A stretch of DNA of 64,000 nt, from NCBI GenBank assembly GCA_026005095.1, contig BPKK01000001.1:1-64000 (forward strand). Reading direction: 5' to 3'. This DNA comes from Silanimonas sp. GTDB lineage: Bacteria; Pseudomonadota; Gammaproteobacteria; Xanthomonadales; Xanthomonadaceae. The notes below the pieces were generated by a model, which worked only from the letters and a program-made list of their open reading frames with translations, searched no databases and had not been told where the DNA came from. The translations under genes were made by a program, and so were the position numbers. This document shows, piece after piece, positions 13,124 through 22,883 of the stretch (the stretch's first letter is position 1; the number at the start of each line of letters is the position of its first letter).

Positions 13124-13678
13124 TCAACGCGCGATGGTGTTGGTGCGGCGGATCTTCTTCATCAGCTGCAGGATGCCGTAGACCAGCGCCTCGGCCGTGG
13201 GTGGGCAGCCCGGCACGTAGACATCCACCGGCACCACGCGGTCGCAGCCACGGACCACCGAATAGCTGTAGTGGTAGTAGCCGCCGCCGTTGGCGCAGCT
13301 ACCCATCGAGATGACCCAGCGCGGCTCGGGCATCTGGTCGTAGACCTTGCGCAGGGCCGGAGCCATCTTGTTCACCAGCGTACCGGCCACGATCATCACG
13401 TCGGACTGGCGCGGCGAGGGGCGGAACACCACACCGTAACGGTCGAGGTCGAGCCGCGAGGCGCCAGCGTGCATCATCTCGACGGCGCAGCAGGCAAGCC
13501 CGAAGGTCATCGGCCAGAGCGAGCCGGTACGGGCCCAGTTCACCAGAGTATCGATCGAAGTGGTGACGAAGCCGCGCTCGAAGAGCGGATTGTCGGATTC
13601 CGGGCGCAGCAGATCATCGACCCGGCCCAGTGGCTCCGGGTTGTGCATCACACGCGAGACAGCCTGGATCACTCCCAT
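13124..13678 (-). CDS. nuoB: NADH-quinone oxidoreductase subunit B (cluster N2)
   Basis: PSST subunit of complex I, which carries the terminal [4Fe-4S] cluster N2 that reduces quinone. ATG at 13678 gives 184 residues. The cluster ligands are visible: the adjacent pair C63-C64 (ACCAVEMM), C128 (GSCA) and C158 (GCPP). The start overlaps the end of nuoA by 10 bp, which suggests coupled translation. The frame stays open upstream of the ATG, but that part lies inside nuoA. Confidence 0.98.
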   Translation of the reverse strand: MGVIQAVSRVMHNPEPLGRVDDLLRPESDNPLFERGFVTTSIDTLVNWARTGSLWPMTFGLACCAVEMMHAGASRLDLDRYGVVFRPSPRQSDVMIVAGTLVNKMAPALRKVYDQMPEPRWVISMGSCANGGGYYHYSYSVVRGCDRVVPVDVYVPGCPPTAEALVYGILQLMKKIRRTNTIAR

Positions 13679-14025
13679 TCGAGTGCCCCCTTCTTCCATT
13701 CGTAGATGAAAGCGAACACCAGGATGCCGAGGAAGCCGGCCATGGCCCAGAGCGCGGGTTCGCCGATGTCGCGGAAGACCATCGCCCACGGAAAGACGAA
13801 GGCGATCTCGAGATCGAAGACGATGAACAGGATGGCGACGAGGTAGTAGCGCACATCGAAAGGCATGCGCGCGTCCTCGAAGGCCTCGAAGCCGCACTCG
13901 TAGGGCGAGAGCTTCTCGGCATCCGGGCGCTTTGGCCCAAGGAGCCAACCGCCGACCAGAAGGACGAGGCCGAGGCCGGTGGAGACGATCAGGAACAGCA
14001 GGATCGGCAGGTACTCGCCCAGCAT
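13669..14025 (-). CDS. nuoA: NADH-quinone oxidoreductase subunit A
   Basis: First gene of the complex I operon: a three-helix membrane subunit (ND3) whose first loop lies near the quinone site. It has 118 residues. The conserved loop [36 protein letters not shown] (short forms [16 protein letters not shown] and [11 protein letters not shown]) is intact. ATG at 14025 follows a 78 bp spacer after tRNA-Leu that contains a strong GC hairpin. No convincing sigma70 promoter is visible in that spacer, so the promoter may lie upstream of the tRNA or secG. Confidence 0.97.
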   Translation of the reverse strand: MLGEYLPILLFLIVSTGLGLVLLVGGWLLGPKRPDAEKLSPYECGFEAFEDARMPFDVRYYLVAILFIVFDLEIAFVFPWAMVFRDIGEPALWAMAGFLGILVFAFIYEWKKGALEWE

Positions 14026-14063
14026 GCAGGCCCTCGGCTAGCGCCCGCGCGGGGCGCATTGCG

Positions 14064-14086
14064 ACCGCGCCGGGCAGGGGCGCGGT
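14064..14086 (-). terminator. GC-rich hairpin between tRNA-Leu(GAG) and nuoA
   Basis: Eight-base perfect stem (accgcgcc / ggcgcggt) with a seven-base loop on the transcribed strand just after the tRNA 3' end. No T-run follows, so it could be a weak terminator, a processing signal for the tRNA, or a leader structure of the nuo operon. Confidence 0.4.
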
Positions 14087-14103
14087 TCATTGCGTATCGG
14101 TTG

Positions 14104-14188
14104 TGGTGCCCAAGGGGGGACTCGAACCCCCACGACTTGCGTCGCTACCACCTCAAGGTAGTGCGTCTACCAATTCCGCCACCTGGGC
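14104..14188 (-). tRNA. tRNA-Leu (anticodon GAG)
   Basis: 85-nt type II tRNA with encoded CCA. The acceptor stem pairs GCCCAGG with its complement before ACCA, the anticodon loop reads CTTGAGGT with GAG in the centre, a long variable arm is present (GCGACGCAAGTCGT) and the T arm contains GGTTCGAGTCC. It is placed between secG and nuoA, an order conserved in several gammaproteobacteria. Confidence 0.97.
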
Positions 14189-14240
14189 TTGTCTTGCGTG
14201 CTCCGTACGACTCGCGGAGCGGCGAGATTGTATCAGGCCA

Positions 14241-14645
14241 TCAGCCGCCTGACTCGCCTTCCGGCGGTTTTTCTGCAACTTCTTCCTTCTCCGCCGCCGC
14301 CCCGGCCTTTGGAGCCGGCTCAGCAGCGGACGCCGCCGGCGGGGCGACCGCCTCGGCACGACCCATGAGGCCGATGTCCTCGTTGTCGGCCGGCATCAGC
14401 CGGCCGCCATGGCGGCTGGCGTACCAGGCCATGCCGAGGCTCAGGGCGAAGAACACCACCGCCAGCCACTTGGTGGAGCGGGAGAGGAAGTTCGCCGAAC
14501 CTGAGGCCCCGAACACCGTGGCCGAGGCGCCGCCACCGAAGCCGGTGCCGGCCTGCGCGCCGGAGCCGCGCTGAAGCAGGATCAGCGCGATCATCGCGAC
14601 GGCGACGAGGACGTAAACGACGGTGACGAGGACGATGAGGTTCAT
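14241..14645 (-). CDS. secG: Preprotein translocase subunit SecG
   Basis: Small accessory subunit of the SecYEG protein-export channel in the inner membrane. ATG at 14645 (MNLIVLVTVVYVLVAVAMIA) gives 134 residues. Two membrane helices flank the family loop LLQRGSGAQAGTGFGGGAS. The C-terminal 50 residues are Ala/Glu/Pro-rich and low in complexity, longer than in E. coli but common in high-GC relatives. It lies 13 bp after tpiA and just before tRNA-Leu, the usual tpiA-secG-tRNA arrangement. Confidence 0.95.
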   Translation of the reverse strand: MNLIVLVTVVYVLVAVAMIALILLQRGSGAQAGTGFGGGASATVFGASGSANFLSRSTKWLAVVFFALSLGMAWYASRHGGRLMPADNEDIGLMGRAEAVAPPAASAAEPAPKAGAAAEKEEVAEKPPEGESGG

Positions 14646-14658
14646 GGACTTTGCAGGT

Positions 14659-15411
14659 TCACCGCGCCGCCGAAGCGACGATGGCGAGGAATTCGGAGGC
14701 CGACAGCGAGGCGCCGCCGACCAGCCCGCCATCGATGTCCGGCTGCGAGAACAGCTGGGCGGCGTTGGCGGCCTTCACGCTGCCGCCGTAGAGGATCGGC
14801 AGCGAGTCCGCAATCATAGCATCGTGTGCGCGGATTTCGCTACGGAGGAAGGCGTGCACTTCTTGGGCCTGTTCAGGGCTGGCGGTGCGGCCGGTGCCGA
14901 TGGCCCAGACCGGCTCGTAGGCCAGCACCGCACCGCGCAGGCACCCCACCCCGCCGGCCGCCAGCACCGCCCCGAGTTGCCCGGAGAGCACCCACTCGGT
15001 GCGCCCGGCCTCGCGCTGCTCCAGGGTCTCGCCAAGGCAGAGCACCGGCACCAGGCCGGCATGGCGGGCGGCGAGCAGCTTGCGGGCGACGAGCTCGCTG
15101 GATTCCTGGTGGTACTCGCGGCGCTCGGAATGGCCCACCAGCACGTGGCTGGCACCGATGTCCTTCAGCATGGCACCAGAGACCTCGCCGGTGTAGGCGC
15201 CGCTCTCGTGGATGTCGAGATCCTGGGCGCCAAAGCCGATGCCCGCCCCGCCGTGGCTGGCGATGCACTCGGCGAGATAGGGCAGCGGCGGGAACACCAG
15301 GCGCTGCACCCCGGCCGGCGCCGGCACGGCGGCGATGGCATCGAGCAGGGCGCGGTTGGCCGCCCGGCTACCGTTGAGCTTCCAGTTTCCCGCCACGATG
15401 CGCGTCCGCAT
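14659..15411 (-). CDS. tpiA: Triosephosphate isomerase
   Basis: Cytosolic (beta/alpha)8-barrel enzyme interconverting dihydroxyacetone phosphate and glyceraldehyde 3-phosphate in glycolysis and gluconeogenesis. The 250-residue length is standard. Catalytic residues are visible: N9 and K11 (GNWKLNG), H94 (VLVGHSERR) and the base E166 (AYEPVWAIGTG). The phosphate-binding segment LYGGSVKAANA and C-terminal VGGASLSASEF are intact. ATG at 15411; the divergent SDR starts 62 bp away, so promoters for both directions may share that gap. Confidence 0.98.
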   Translation of the reverse strand: MRTRIVAGNWKLNGSRAANRALLDAIAAVPAPAGVQRLVFPPLPYLAECIASHGGAGIGFGAQDLDIHESGAYTGEVSGAMLKDIGASHVLVGHSERREYHQESSELVARKLLAARHAGLVPVLCLGETLEQREAGRTEWVLSGQLGAVLAAGGVGCLRGAVLAYEPVWAIGTGRTASPEQAQEVHAFLRSEIRAHDAMIADSLPILYGGSVKAANAAQLFSQPDIDGGLVGGASLSASEFLAIVASAAR

Positions 15412-15473
15412 GCCTGCTTGCTCCCGGATGGAATGGCGCGAAAGGATAGCAGTCCGCCCCGAGGAAGACGCCG

Positions 15474-16284
15474 ATGCCCGCCCCGCTCCGAACCGACCGC
15501 CACGCCCTCGTCACCGGCGCCTCCAGCGGCATCGGCGCCGAGATCGCCCGCGAGTACGCCCGCCGCGGCAAGCCGCTGGTCCTGGTGGCGCGGCGGGCAG
15601 ACCGGCTGGAGGCGCTCGCGGCCGAGCTGCGGGCCCGAGTTCGGGTGGAGGTGATCGTGGCCGACCTCGCCGATCCGGCGGCGCCGGCGATGCTGCAGGC
15701 GGAATGCGGGCCCGCGGCCTGCGCATCGACACGCTGGTGAACAACGCCGGCTATCGGCGTGCCCGGGCGCTATCTCGGCAAGGACTGGGCCACTCACCGC
15801 GACTCCCTGCAGGTGCTGCTGGTGGCGGTGTGCGAGCTCACCCACCGCTTCCTGCCGGCGATGGAGGCCGAGGGCCACGGCCGCATCCTCAACGTGGCCT
15901 CGTTGGCCGGCCTGGTGCCGCCCACGGCGGGGCACACGCTCTACGGCCCCAGCAAGGCCTTCCTGATCCGCTTCAGCGAGACGCTTGGCCAAGGAGGTCG
16001 GCCCGAGGGGCGTGCACGTGACGGCGCTCTGCCCGGGCATGACCTACACCGAGTTCCACGACGTGAACGGCATGCGCGCCACCGTCTCGAAGCTGCCGAA
16101 GGCGATCTGGCTGGATGCGGCGACGGTGGCGAGGCTGGGCGTGGACGCCGTGGAATCCGGCCGGACCCGGATCATCACTGGGCGCGCCAACCGCCTGATC
16201 GCCGCACTGTCGAAATACCTGCCCGACCGCCTCGCCGGCGCCCTGATCGCTGCCAAGGCCAAGGACTTCCGCGACGAAGGCTGA
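15474..16284 (+). pseudogene. Short-chain dehydrogenase/reductase with three frame breaks
   Basis: NAD(P)-dependent oxidoreductase of the classical SDR family; substrate unknown. Motifs are all present but spread over three frames: TGASSGIG in frame one (from ATG 15474), NNAG in a short second frame, the active-site Tyr/Lys in LYGPSK after returning to the first frame, and the C-terminal part GVHVTALCPGMTYTEF in a third. Restoring one missing base in the GGGCCC run at about 15,708-15,713, and dropping an extra C at 15,755 and an extra T at 15,985-15,986, gives a 269-residue protein of normal SDR length. Three indels within 300 bp suggest either poor local consensus or a real decayed gene. It converges on the 2OG oxygenase. 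Confidence 0.75.
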
Positions 16285-16299
16285 TGCCGGCAAGAACGG

Positions 16300-16324
16300 C
16301 GAAGCCCCGCATCGCGGGGCTTCG
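16300..16324. terminator. Probable bidirectional terminator hairpin
   Basis: Perfect 11-bp stem (cgaagccccgc / gcggggcttcg) with a three-base loop lies between the convergent SDR and 2OG oxygenase genes, 15 bp after the SDR stop. It has no marked T-run on either side, but stem strength and placement fit termination in both directions. Confidence 0.6.
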
Positions 16325-16344
16325 TGGGCGGGACGCGGCGCCGG

Positions 16345-17280
16345 TCAGGCCAGCTTGATCTCGCGCAGGCGCTCCTGCAGGTACTCGTGCGCGGTGATCG
16401 GCTGCGGGTAACGGTTGGGGTTTTCCGGCGTGACGCAGGACGGCAGGGTCTCGATCAGGAAGTCCGGGTTCGGATGCAGGAAGAAGGGCGTGGAGTAGCG
16501 CGGCTTGCGCGCCTCGTCGCCCGGCGGGTTGACCACCCGGTGCGTCGTCGACGGGTACACGTGGTTGGTGAGCCGCTGCAGCATGTCGCCGATGTTGACC
16601 ACGATGGTGTCGGCATCGGCGGTGAACGGCACCCACTCGCCCTTGCGCGACAGTACTTCGAGACCGGCGGCGCTGGCCCCCACCAGGAGGGTGATGAGGT
16701 TGATGTCCTCGTGGGCCCCGGCGCGGACATTGGGGATGTCCGGGGTGGTGATCGGCGGGTAGTGGATCGGGCGCAGGATGCTGTTGCCGAAATCGGTCTT
16801 GTCGGCGAACCAGTCGGCCGGCAGCCCGATGTGCAGGGCGAGCGCCGAGAGCACGCGCGCGCCGAGCTGATCGAGCGCGGTGTAGAGCCCGTAGGCCACT
16901 TCGCGGAACTCCGGGATCTCCTCCGGCCAGAGGTTGGGCGGCATCACCGCAGCATGGGGGGAATCACGCGGGATCTCGCGGCCGACATGCCAGAACTCCT
17001 TGAGGTCGTAATGCTGGGCGCCTTTGGCCGTCTCGATGCCGAAGGGCGTGTAGCCGCGGGCACCGCCGCCACCGGGCACGTGGTACTTCCGCTTCGTCTG
17101 CTCCGGCAGGGCGAAGAAACGCTGGAACACGTCGTAGGCGCGGTCGATCTGCGCCTGCGGGATGCCGTGGCCGCGAATGCCGCAGAAACCCCACTCACGG
17201 TAGGCGGCACCGAGCTCGGCGACGAAGGCCTCGCGGTCGGTATCGAAGCGGCGGATGTCGAGAGTGGGGATGGTGGTCAT
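16345..17280 (-). CDS. 2-oxoglutarate/Fe(II)-dependent oxygenase, isopenicillin N synthase-like
   Basis: Soluble non-heme iron dioxygenase of the IPNS/plant-type 2OG oxygenase family. ATG at 17280 (MTTIPTLDIRRF) gives 311 residues. The N-terminal DIOX domain (WGFCGIRGHGI) is followed by the jelly-roll core with the HxD...H iron triad (AHEDINLITLL and STTHRVVNP) and the RxS 2-oxoglutarate-binding motif (RYSTPFF). Bacterial relatives are often annotated as isopenicillin N synthase family, but no penicillin genes are nearby; the true substrate cannot be read from sequence. It is flanked by hairpins on both sides and stands between glmM and the SDR, probably as a single-gene unit. Confidence 0.9.
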   Translation of the reverse strand: MTTIPTLDIRRFDTDREAFVAELGAAYREWGFCGIRGHGIPQAQIDRAYDVFQRFFALPEQTKRKYHVPGGGGARGYTPFGIETAKGAQHYDLKEFWHVGREIPRDSPHAAVMPPNLWPEEIPEFREVAYGLYTALDQLGARVLSALALHIGLPADWFADKTDFGNSILRPIHYPPITTPDIPNVRAGAHEDINLITLLVGASAAGLEVLSRKGEWVPFTADADTIVVNIGDMLQRLTNHVYPSTTHRVVNPPGDEARKPRYSTPFFLHPNPDFLIETLPSCVTPENPNRYPQPITAHEYLQERLREIKLA

Positions 17281-17320
17281 CGGTGACGCTCTACGGGTGA
17301 TTCGGGGGCGGGATGATGCC

Positions 17321-17340
17321 GCCGGGCGTCCCCGCCCGGC
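17321..17340 (-). terminator. Hairpin after glmM
   Basis: Eight-bp stem (gccgggcg / cgcccggc) with a four-base loop, 10 bp beyond the glmM stop on the minus strand. It has no clear T-run; it is called from its stem and position only. Confidence 0.45.
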
Positions 17341-17350
17341 GTGATCTGGG

Positions 17351-18705
17351 TCAAGCCGCGGCCTGCACCGCGGCCGAGAGTTCATCGAGGACGCGCTGCA
17401 CGAGGACAGCGTCGTCGGCCTCGACGGTGACGCGCACCACGGGCTCGGTGCCGGAGGGCCGGAGGAAGGCGCGCCCCCTGCCCTGCACGGCCGCCTCGGC
17501 CCGGGCCAGCGCGGCCTTCACCGCCTCGGCCTCGACAGGGCGGGCCCCGGGCCGACACGCACATTCACGGTCTTCTGCGGCAGCTTCACCATGCCGGCGA
17601 GGGCCTCGCCAAGGCCGATGCCGCGGCGGCGCAGCACCTCCAGCACCTGCAGGGCGCTGACGATGCCGTCGCCCGAGCTCACGCGGTCGAGGCAGAGCAG
17701 GTGGCCGGAGGTCTCGCCCCCCAGCACGCCACCGTGCTCGAGCAGGGCCTGGTGCACGTAGCGGTCGCCGACCTTGGTGCGCAAAAAGCCGATGCCCATG
17801 GCGCCCAGGGCACGCTCGAGGCCGTAGTTGCTCATCAGGGTGCCGACCACCGGCCCCTTGAGCCGGCCGCTGGCCTGCCAGTCACTGGCGAGCAGATAGA
17901 GCAGGTCGTCGCCATCGCGCACCGTGCCGGCGGCGTCGACGAACAGCACCCGGTCGCCGTCGCCATCGAAGGCGATACCGAGTTCGGCGCCGGTCTCGCG
18001 CACCCGGGCGGCCAGGGCCTCGGGATGGGTGGAGCCCACGCCGTCGTTGATGTTCAGACCGTTCGGCTCGACGCCGATGGCCTCGACCCGGGCGCCGAGC
18101 TCACGGAATACCAGGGGGCCCAGCTGGTAGGTGGCGCCATGGGCACAGTCGAGCACGATGCGCATGCCGCCGAGATCGAAGCCACGCGGCACCGAGCCCT
18201 TGCAGGCCTCGACATAGCGGCCTACGGCATCACGGGTGCGCAGTGCCTTGCCCAGCCGCTCCGAGGGCACGGTGCGGAAGGGCTGCTCCAGCGCCGCCTC
18301 GATGGCCAGTTCGGTGGCATCGTCGAGCTTCTCGCCCTCGGCGGAGAAGAACTTGATGCCGTTGTCGTGGTGCGGATTGTGCGAGGCGCTGATGACGATG
18401 CCGCCATCGGCGCGCATCGAGCGGGTGAGGTGCGAGACCGCGGGGGTCGGCATCGGCCCCATCAGCTGCACGTCGACGCCGGCGGCCACCAGCCCGGCCT
18501 CCAGCGCGGCCTCGAACATGTAGTTGGAGATGCGGGTGTCCTTGCCGATCAGCACCAGCGGCTTGCGCCACTCGCCGCCCTCGCGGGCCGCATGCAGGGC
18601 ATGGCCATAGGCATTGCCGAGGCGCAGCAGGAAATCCGCCGAGATCGGGCCCTCGCCCACCCGGCCACGGATGCCATCGGTGCCGAAATACTTGCGCGAT
18701 GCCAT
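17351..18705 (-). CDS. glmM: Phosphoglucosamine mutase, frame broken near 17,545
   Basis: Converts glucosamine 6-phosphate to glucosamine 1-phosphate for UDP-GlcNAc, the precursor of peptidoglycan and lipid A. From ATG 18705 ([17 protein letters not shown]) the frame holds the catalytic phosphoserine loop ([16 protein letters not shown]) and the metal-binding loop [10 protein letters not shown]. After [10 protein letters not shown] the frame fails. The -1 frame continues [16 protein letters not shown], then the phosphate-binding [11 protein letters not shown], and stops at 17351. One base is missing in a G/C run at about 17,541-17,550; with it, the protein has 451 residues, a normal length. 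GlmM is usually essential, so a sequence error is likely. accD lies 2 bp upstream. Confidence 0.9.
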
Positions 18706-18707
18706 GC

Positions 18708-19581
<874 letters not shown>

Positions 19582-19648
19582 GGATGCCCCTGGGGGGTGT
19601 CGGAGGGGGGCTAGTCTAGCCGGTCGGCGCACGGCCTTGGCCGCCCGG

Positions 19649-22162
19649 CTAGAGCTCCCGCAGGGTCACCGAGGGCGGAGCATCGAGCAGGCGCCGGGTG
19701 GCCCAGAGGCCGGCCGCCAGCGCCACCAGCACGCCTGCCGCGGCACCGCCCAGGGCCAGCCTGGGATCGGGCACCCAAGGCAGTTCCAGCACCTGCACCG
19801 CCACCACGCCGGCCAGCAGGGTGGCGGCCAGTGCCGCCACCAGCCCGGCCACCAGCCCCAGCGCGGCGAACTCGCCGGCCTGGGCCAGCCGCAGCTGGCG
19901 ACGGCTGCCGCCCAGCACCCGCATCACCGCGCCCTCGCGCAGGCGTTCGTCCTGGCTGGCCCCCACCGCCGCCAGCAGCACCAGGGCGCCGGCCAGCACG
20001 GCCACCAGGAACACCGCCTCGACCACGGTGGAGACCTGGTCGGCCACCCGCCGCACCTGGCCGAGGATGGCGTCGATGTCGATTACCGAGAGGTTGGCGA
20101 AGCGATCGAGCAGGGCGCGGGCGAAGTCGTCCCGGCCCGGCGGCACGTGCACTGCAGTAATCGCGCTGCCCTGCAGGCCCTCCAGCACGCCGGGCGAGAC
20201 CAGCACGAAGAAGTTCGGACGGAAGCTCTCCCACTTCACCCGGCGGATCGAACGCACCTCGCCCTCGATGCGGGTGCCGGCGATGTCGAAGGCCACGCGG
20301 TCGCCCAGCCGCCAGCCCAGGGTGTCGGCCAGGCCCTCCTCCACCGAGAAGGCGATGTCGCCATCGCGAGTGACTCGGGTATCCGGCGCCCAGAAGCGGC
20401 CGGCTACCACGGTGTTGTCGTCGCCCAAGGCCGGGGTGGTGCTGAGATTGAACTCGCGCTCGGCGAGGCGGCGGGCGCGCGTCGGCTCCTCGCCGAAGGC
20501 CTCCGGCGAGACGGCCTCGCCGTTCTTCGCCACCCAGCGGCCGCGCACCATGGGGTAGATCGCCGCCTCGGCCAGGCCCTGCTCGCGCAGGAAGGCCCGC
20601 AGCGGCTCGACCTGCGCCGGCTGCACGTTCAGCAGGAAACGGTTGGGGGCATCGGCCGGCAGGGCCTCGCGCCAGCGCAAGAGCAGGTCGGTGCGGACGA
20701 AGGTGAGCACGAGAAGCGCCATCAGGCCGAGGCCAATCGCGCTGACCTGGGCCACCGTGGTGGCGGGGCGGCGGCTCAGGTTGGCAAGGCCGTAGCGCCA
20801 GGGACCGCGCAGGCGCGGCCGCAGCCGCGCCACGGCACGCACCAGCAACAGGGCCAGGACGGACAGCACGGCGAAGGTGGCGAGCAGCCCCCCCAGCATG
20901 GCCCCCGCCAGCAGCGCCGACTTGGCCTGCCACCACACCAGGGCGGCGAAGCCCGCGAGGGCGAGCGCGGCGAGGGTGAGCGCCCCCGGCTCGGCCGGGT
21001 CGAGGTCGCGGCGCAGCACGCGCAGGGCCGGTACGCGGCGCAGGGCCAGCACCGGCGGCGCGGCGAAGGCGAGCAGCACCACGAGGCCCACGGCATAGCC
21101 GGCCAGCACCGGTGCGAGGCCAGCCGAGGGCACCGCGACCCCGAGAGCCGAGGACAGCCAGTGGCCGATCGCCCCGGAAAGCAGCCCGGCCACGGCCACA
21201 CCGATCGTGCTGCCAAGCAGCCCAAGCAACAGCAAGGCGCCGAGCTGCACCTTCAGCAGGGTGGCCTGGGAGGCGCCGAGGCAGCGCATCACTGCGCAGG
21301 CATCGAGGTGGCGGGCACTGTGGCGGCGGGCGGCCATGGCCACGGCGATGGCGGCAAGGATCACCGCGACGAGGGTGGCAAGGCCGAGGAAGCGGCTGGC
21401 GCGGTCGAGGGCGCGGCGGATCTCCGGGCGGCCGTCGGCAGCGGTTTCCAGCCGCTGGCCGCGGCCGAGCTGTGGGCGCACCGCGGCCACGAAGCCTTCC
21501 ACCGCGTCCGGCGTGCCGGCCACCACGAGGCGGTAGGCGATGCGGCTGCCGGGCTGCACGAGGCCGGTGGCCGGCAGGTCCTCGAGGGCGAACACCACCC
21601 GCGGCGCCACGTTGAAGTAGTCGAGCGCGCCGTCCGGCTCCTGCTCGATCAGGGCCGCCAGCCGCAGCCGGGCCTCGCCCAGCACCACGGTATCGCCTAC
21701 CCGCGCGCCCAGCGTGTTCGCCCCGCTGCGCCCCATCCACACCGTGCCGGGCTCCGGGCCCTGCCGCCGCTCGCGGCGTTCCGTGCCGTCATCGATCGTG
21801 AAGCTGCCGCGCAGCGGAAAGGCCCGACCCACGGCGCGCAACTCGCCGAGGCGCAGGCGGTCGCCCACCCGCACCATGCTGGGGAACTCCACCAGTTCCA
21901 CCGCCTCCAGCCCCGGCCGCTCGGCCGCCGCCCGCAGCGCGGCCGGCAGCGGCTGGTCGGCGCGCAGCACCGCATCCCCGCCCAGCAGGCGGTTGGCTTC
22001 CAGGGCCAGCGCCCGTTCGGCGCGGTCGGTCAGAAAGCTGATGGTGGTGACCGAGGCCACGGCCAAGGCCAGGGCCACCAGCAGCAGGCGCACCTCGCCC
22101 GCCGCCAGGTCGCGCCGCGCCTGTCGCCAGGCAAGGCGCCAGACCCCGGGGCCGCGGCTCAT
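19649..22162 (-). CDS. ybbP: FtsX-family ABC transporter permease (YbbP-like)
   Basis: Large inner-membrane permease with two FtsX/MacB-type domains, partner of the YbbA ATPase encoded immediately upstream. It has 837 residues. Pattern: one N-terminal membrane segment (VRLLLVALALAVASVTTISFL), a periplasmic domain (residues ~40-260), a middle block of several membrane helices (~265-500), a second periplasmic domain, and three C-terminal helices (VEAVFLVAVLAGALVLLAAVG onward). The start ATG 22162 overlaps the ybbA stop by four bases. The complex has been linked to envelope stress and hydrophobic-compound handling in other bacteria; the substrate is not known here. Confidence 0.9.
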   Translation of the reverse strand: MSRGPGVWRLAWRQARRDLAAGEVRLLLVALALAVASVTTISFLTDRAERALALEANRLLGGDAVLRADQPLPAALRAAAERPGLEAVELVEFPSMVRVGDRLRLGELRAVGRAFPLRGSFTIDDGTERRERRQGPEPGTVWMGRSGANTLGARVGDTVVLGEARLRLAALIEQEPDGALDYFNVAPRVVFALEDLPATGLVQPGSRIAYRLVVAGTPDAVEGFVAAVRPQLGRGQRLETAADGRPEIRRALDRASRFLGLATLVAVILAAIAVAMAARRHSARHLDACAVMRCLGASQATLLKVQLGALLLLGLLGSTIGVAVAGLLSGAIGHWLSSALGVAVPSAGLAPVLAGYAVGLVVLLAFAAPPVLALRRVPALRVLRRDLDPAEPGALTLAALALAGFAALVWWQAKSALLAGAMLGGLLATFAVLSVLALLLVRAVARLRPRLRGPWRYGLANLSRRPATTVAQVSAIGLGLMALLVLTFVRTDLLLRWREALPADAPNRFLLNVQPAQVEPLRAFLREQGLAEAAIYPMVRGRWVAKNGEAVSPEAFGEEPTRARRLAEREFNLSTTPALGDDNTVVAGRFWAPDTRVTRDGDIAFSVEEGLADTLGWRLGDRVAFDIAGTRIEGEVRSIRRVKWESFRPNFFVLVSPGVLEGLQGSAITAVHVPPGRDDFARALLDRFANLSVIDIDAILGQVRRVADQVSTVVEAVFLVAVLAGALVLLAAVGASQDERLREGAVMRVLGGSRRQLRLAQAGEFAALGLVAGLVAALAATLLAGVVAVQVLELPWVPDPRLALGGAAAGVLVALAAGLWATRRLLDAPPSVTLREL

Positions 22163-22860
22163 GCCACCACCCGGCCACCGGCCAGCCGCAGCTGCCGTCC
22201 ACAGCGGGCGGCCAGGCGCTCATCGTGGGTCACCAGCACCAGGGTGGTGCCGGCCTCGGCATTCAGCCGGAACAGGAGCTCGATGACCTGCTGGCCGGTG
22301 GCGGTATCGAGGTTGCCCGTGGGTTCGTCGGCGAACAGCACCGAGGGCCGGGTGACGAAGGCGCGGGCGATGGCCACGCGCTGCTGCTCGCCGCCGGAGA
22401 GCTGGCGCGGGTAGTGGCCGAGGCGCTCGCCCAGGCCCACCTGCTGCAGCACGGCCCGCGCCGGCGCTTCGACCTCGGCATCGCCGCGCAGCTCGAGCGG
22501 CAGCATCACGTTCTCCAGCGCGGTCAGCGCCGGCAGCAGCTGGAAGTTCTGGAACACGAAGCCCACGCGCTCGGCGCGCAGGGCGGCGCGGGCATCCTCG
22601 TCCATGGCCGTAAGCTCGTGCCCGGCCAGGCGCACCGTGCCGCGGCTGGCGCGGTCCAGGCCGGCCAGCAGCGAGAGCAGCGTGCTCTTGCCCGAACCCG
22701 AGGCGCCGACGATGGCAAAGGCTTCACCGGCCTCGATGCGGAATGCCACCTCGTCCAGAATGACGAGCGGGCCTGTGGGCAGTTCGACCTGCTTGCCAAG
22801 CCCCTCCACCTCCAGCAGCGCGGTGGAGGCCGGGCGCGACACGTCACTCAAGGCAGTCAT
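22159..22860 (-). CDS. ybbA: ABC transporter ATP-binding protein (YbbA-like)
   Basis: Cytosolic nucleotide-binding subunit of a MacB/LolD-type mechanotransmission ABC complex. It has 233 residues with Walker A GASGSGKST, Q-loop VFQNFQLLP, signature LSGGEQQRVAIARAF, Walker [14 protein letters not shown] and H-loop VTHDERLA. It is coupled to ybbP by an ATGA overlap and divergent from tesA, with start codons about 24 bp apart, so the two promoters must overlap. This tesA/ybbA-ybbP arrangement is conserved across proteobacteria. Confidence 0.93.
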   Translation of the reverse strand: MTALSDVSRPASTALLEVEGLGKQVELPTGPLVILDEVAFRIEAGEAFAIVGASGSGKSTLLSLLAGLDRASRGTVRLAGHELTAMDEDARAALRAERVGFVFQNFQLLPALTALENVMLPLELRGDAEVEAPARAVLQQVGLGERLGHYPRQLSGGEQQRVAIARAFVTRPSVLFADEPTGNLDTATGQQVIELLFRLNAEAGTTLVLVTHDERLAARCGRQLRLAGGRVVA

Positions 22861-22883
22861 CGGAGGCGTTCTTGGTCAGGAAA

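Noticed and set aside
16345-17280. 2OG oxygenase as true isopenicillin N synthase
   Set aside because: The motif set is family-wide; no beta-lactam genes are nearby.
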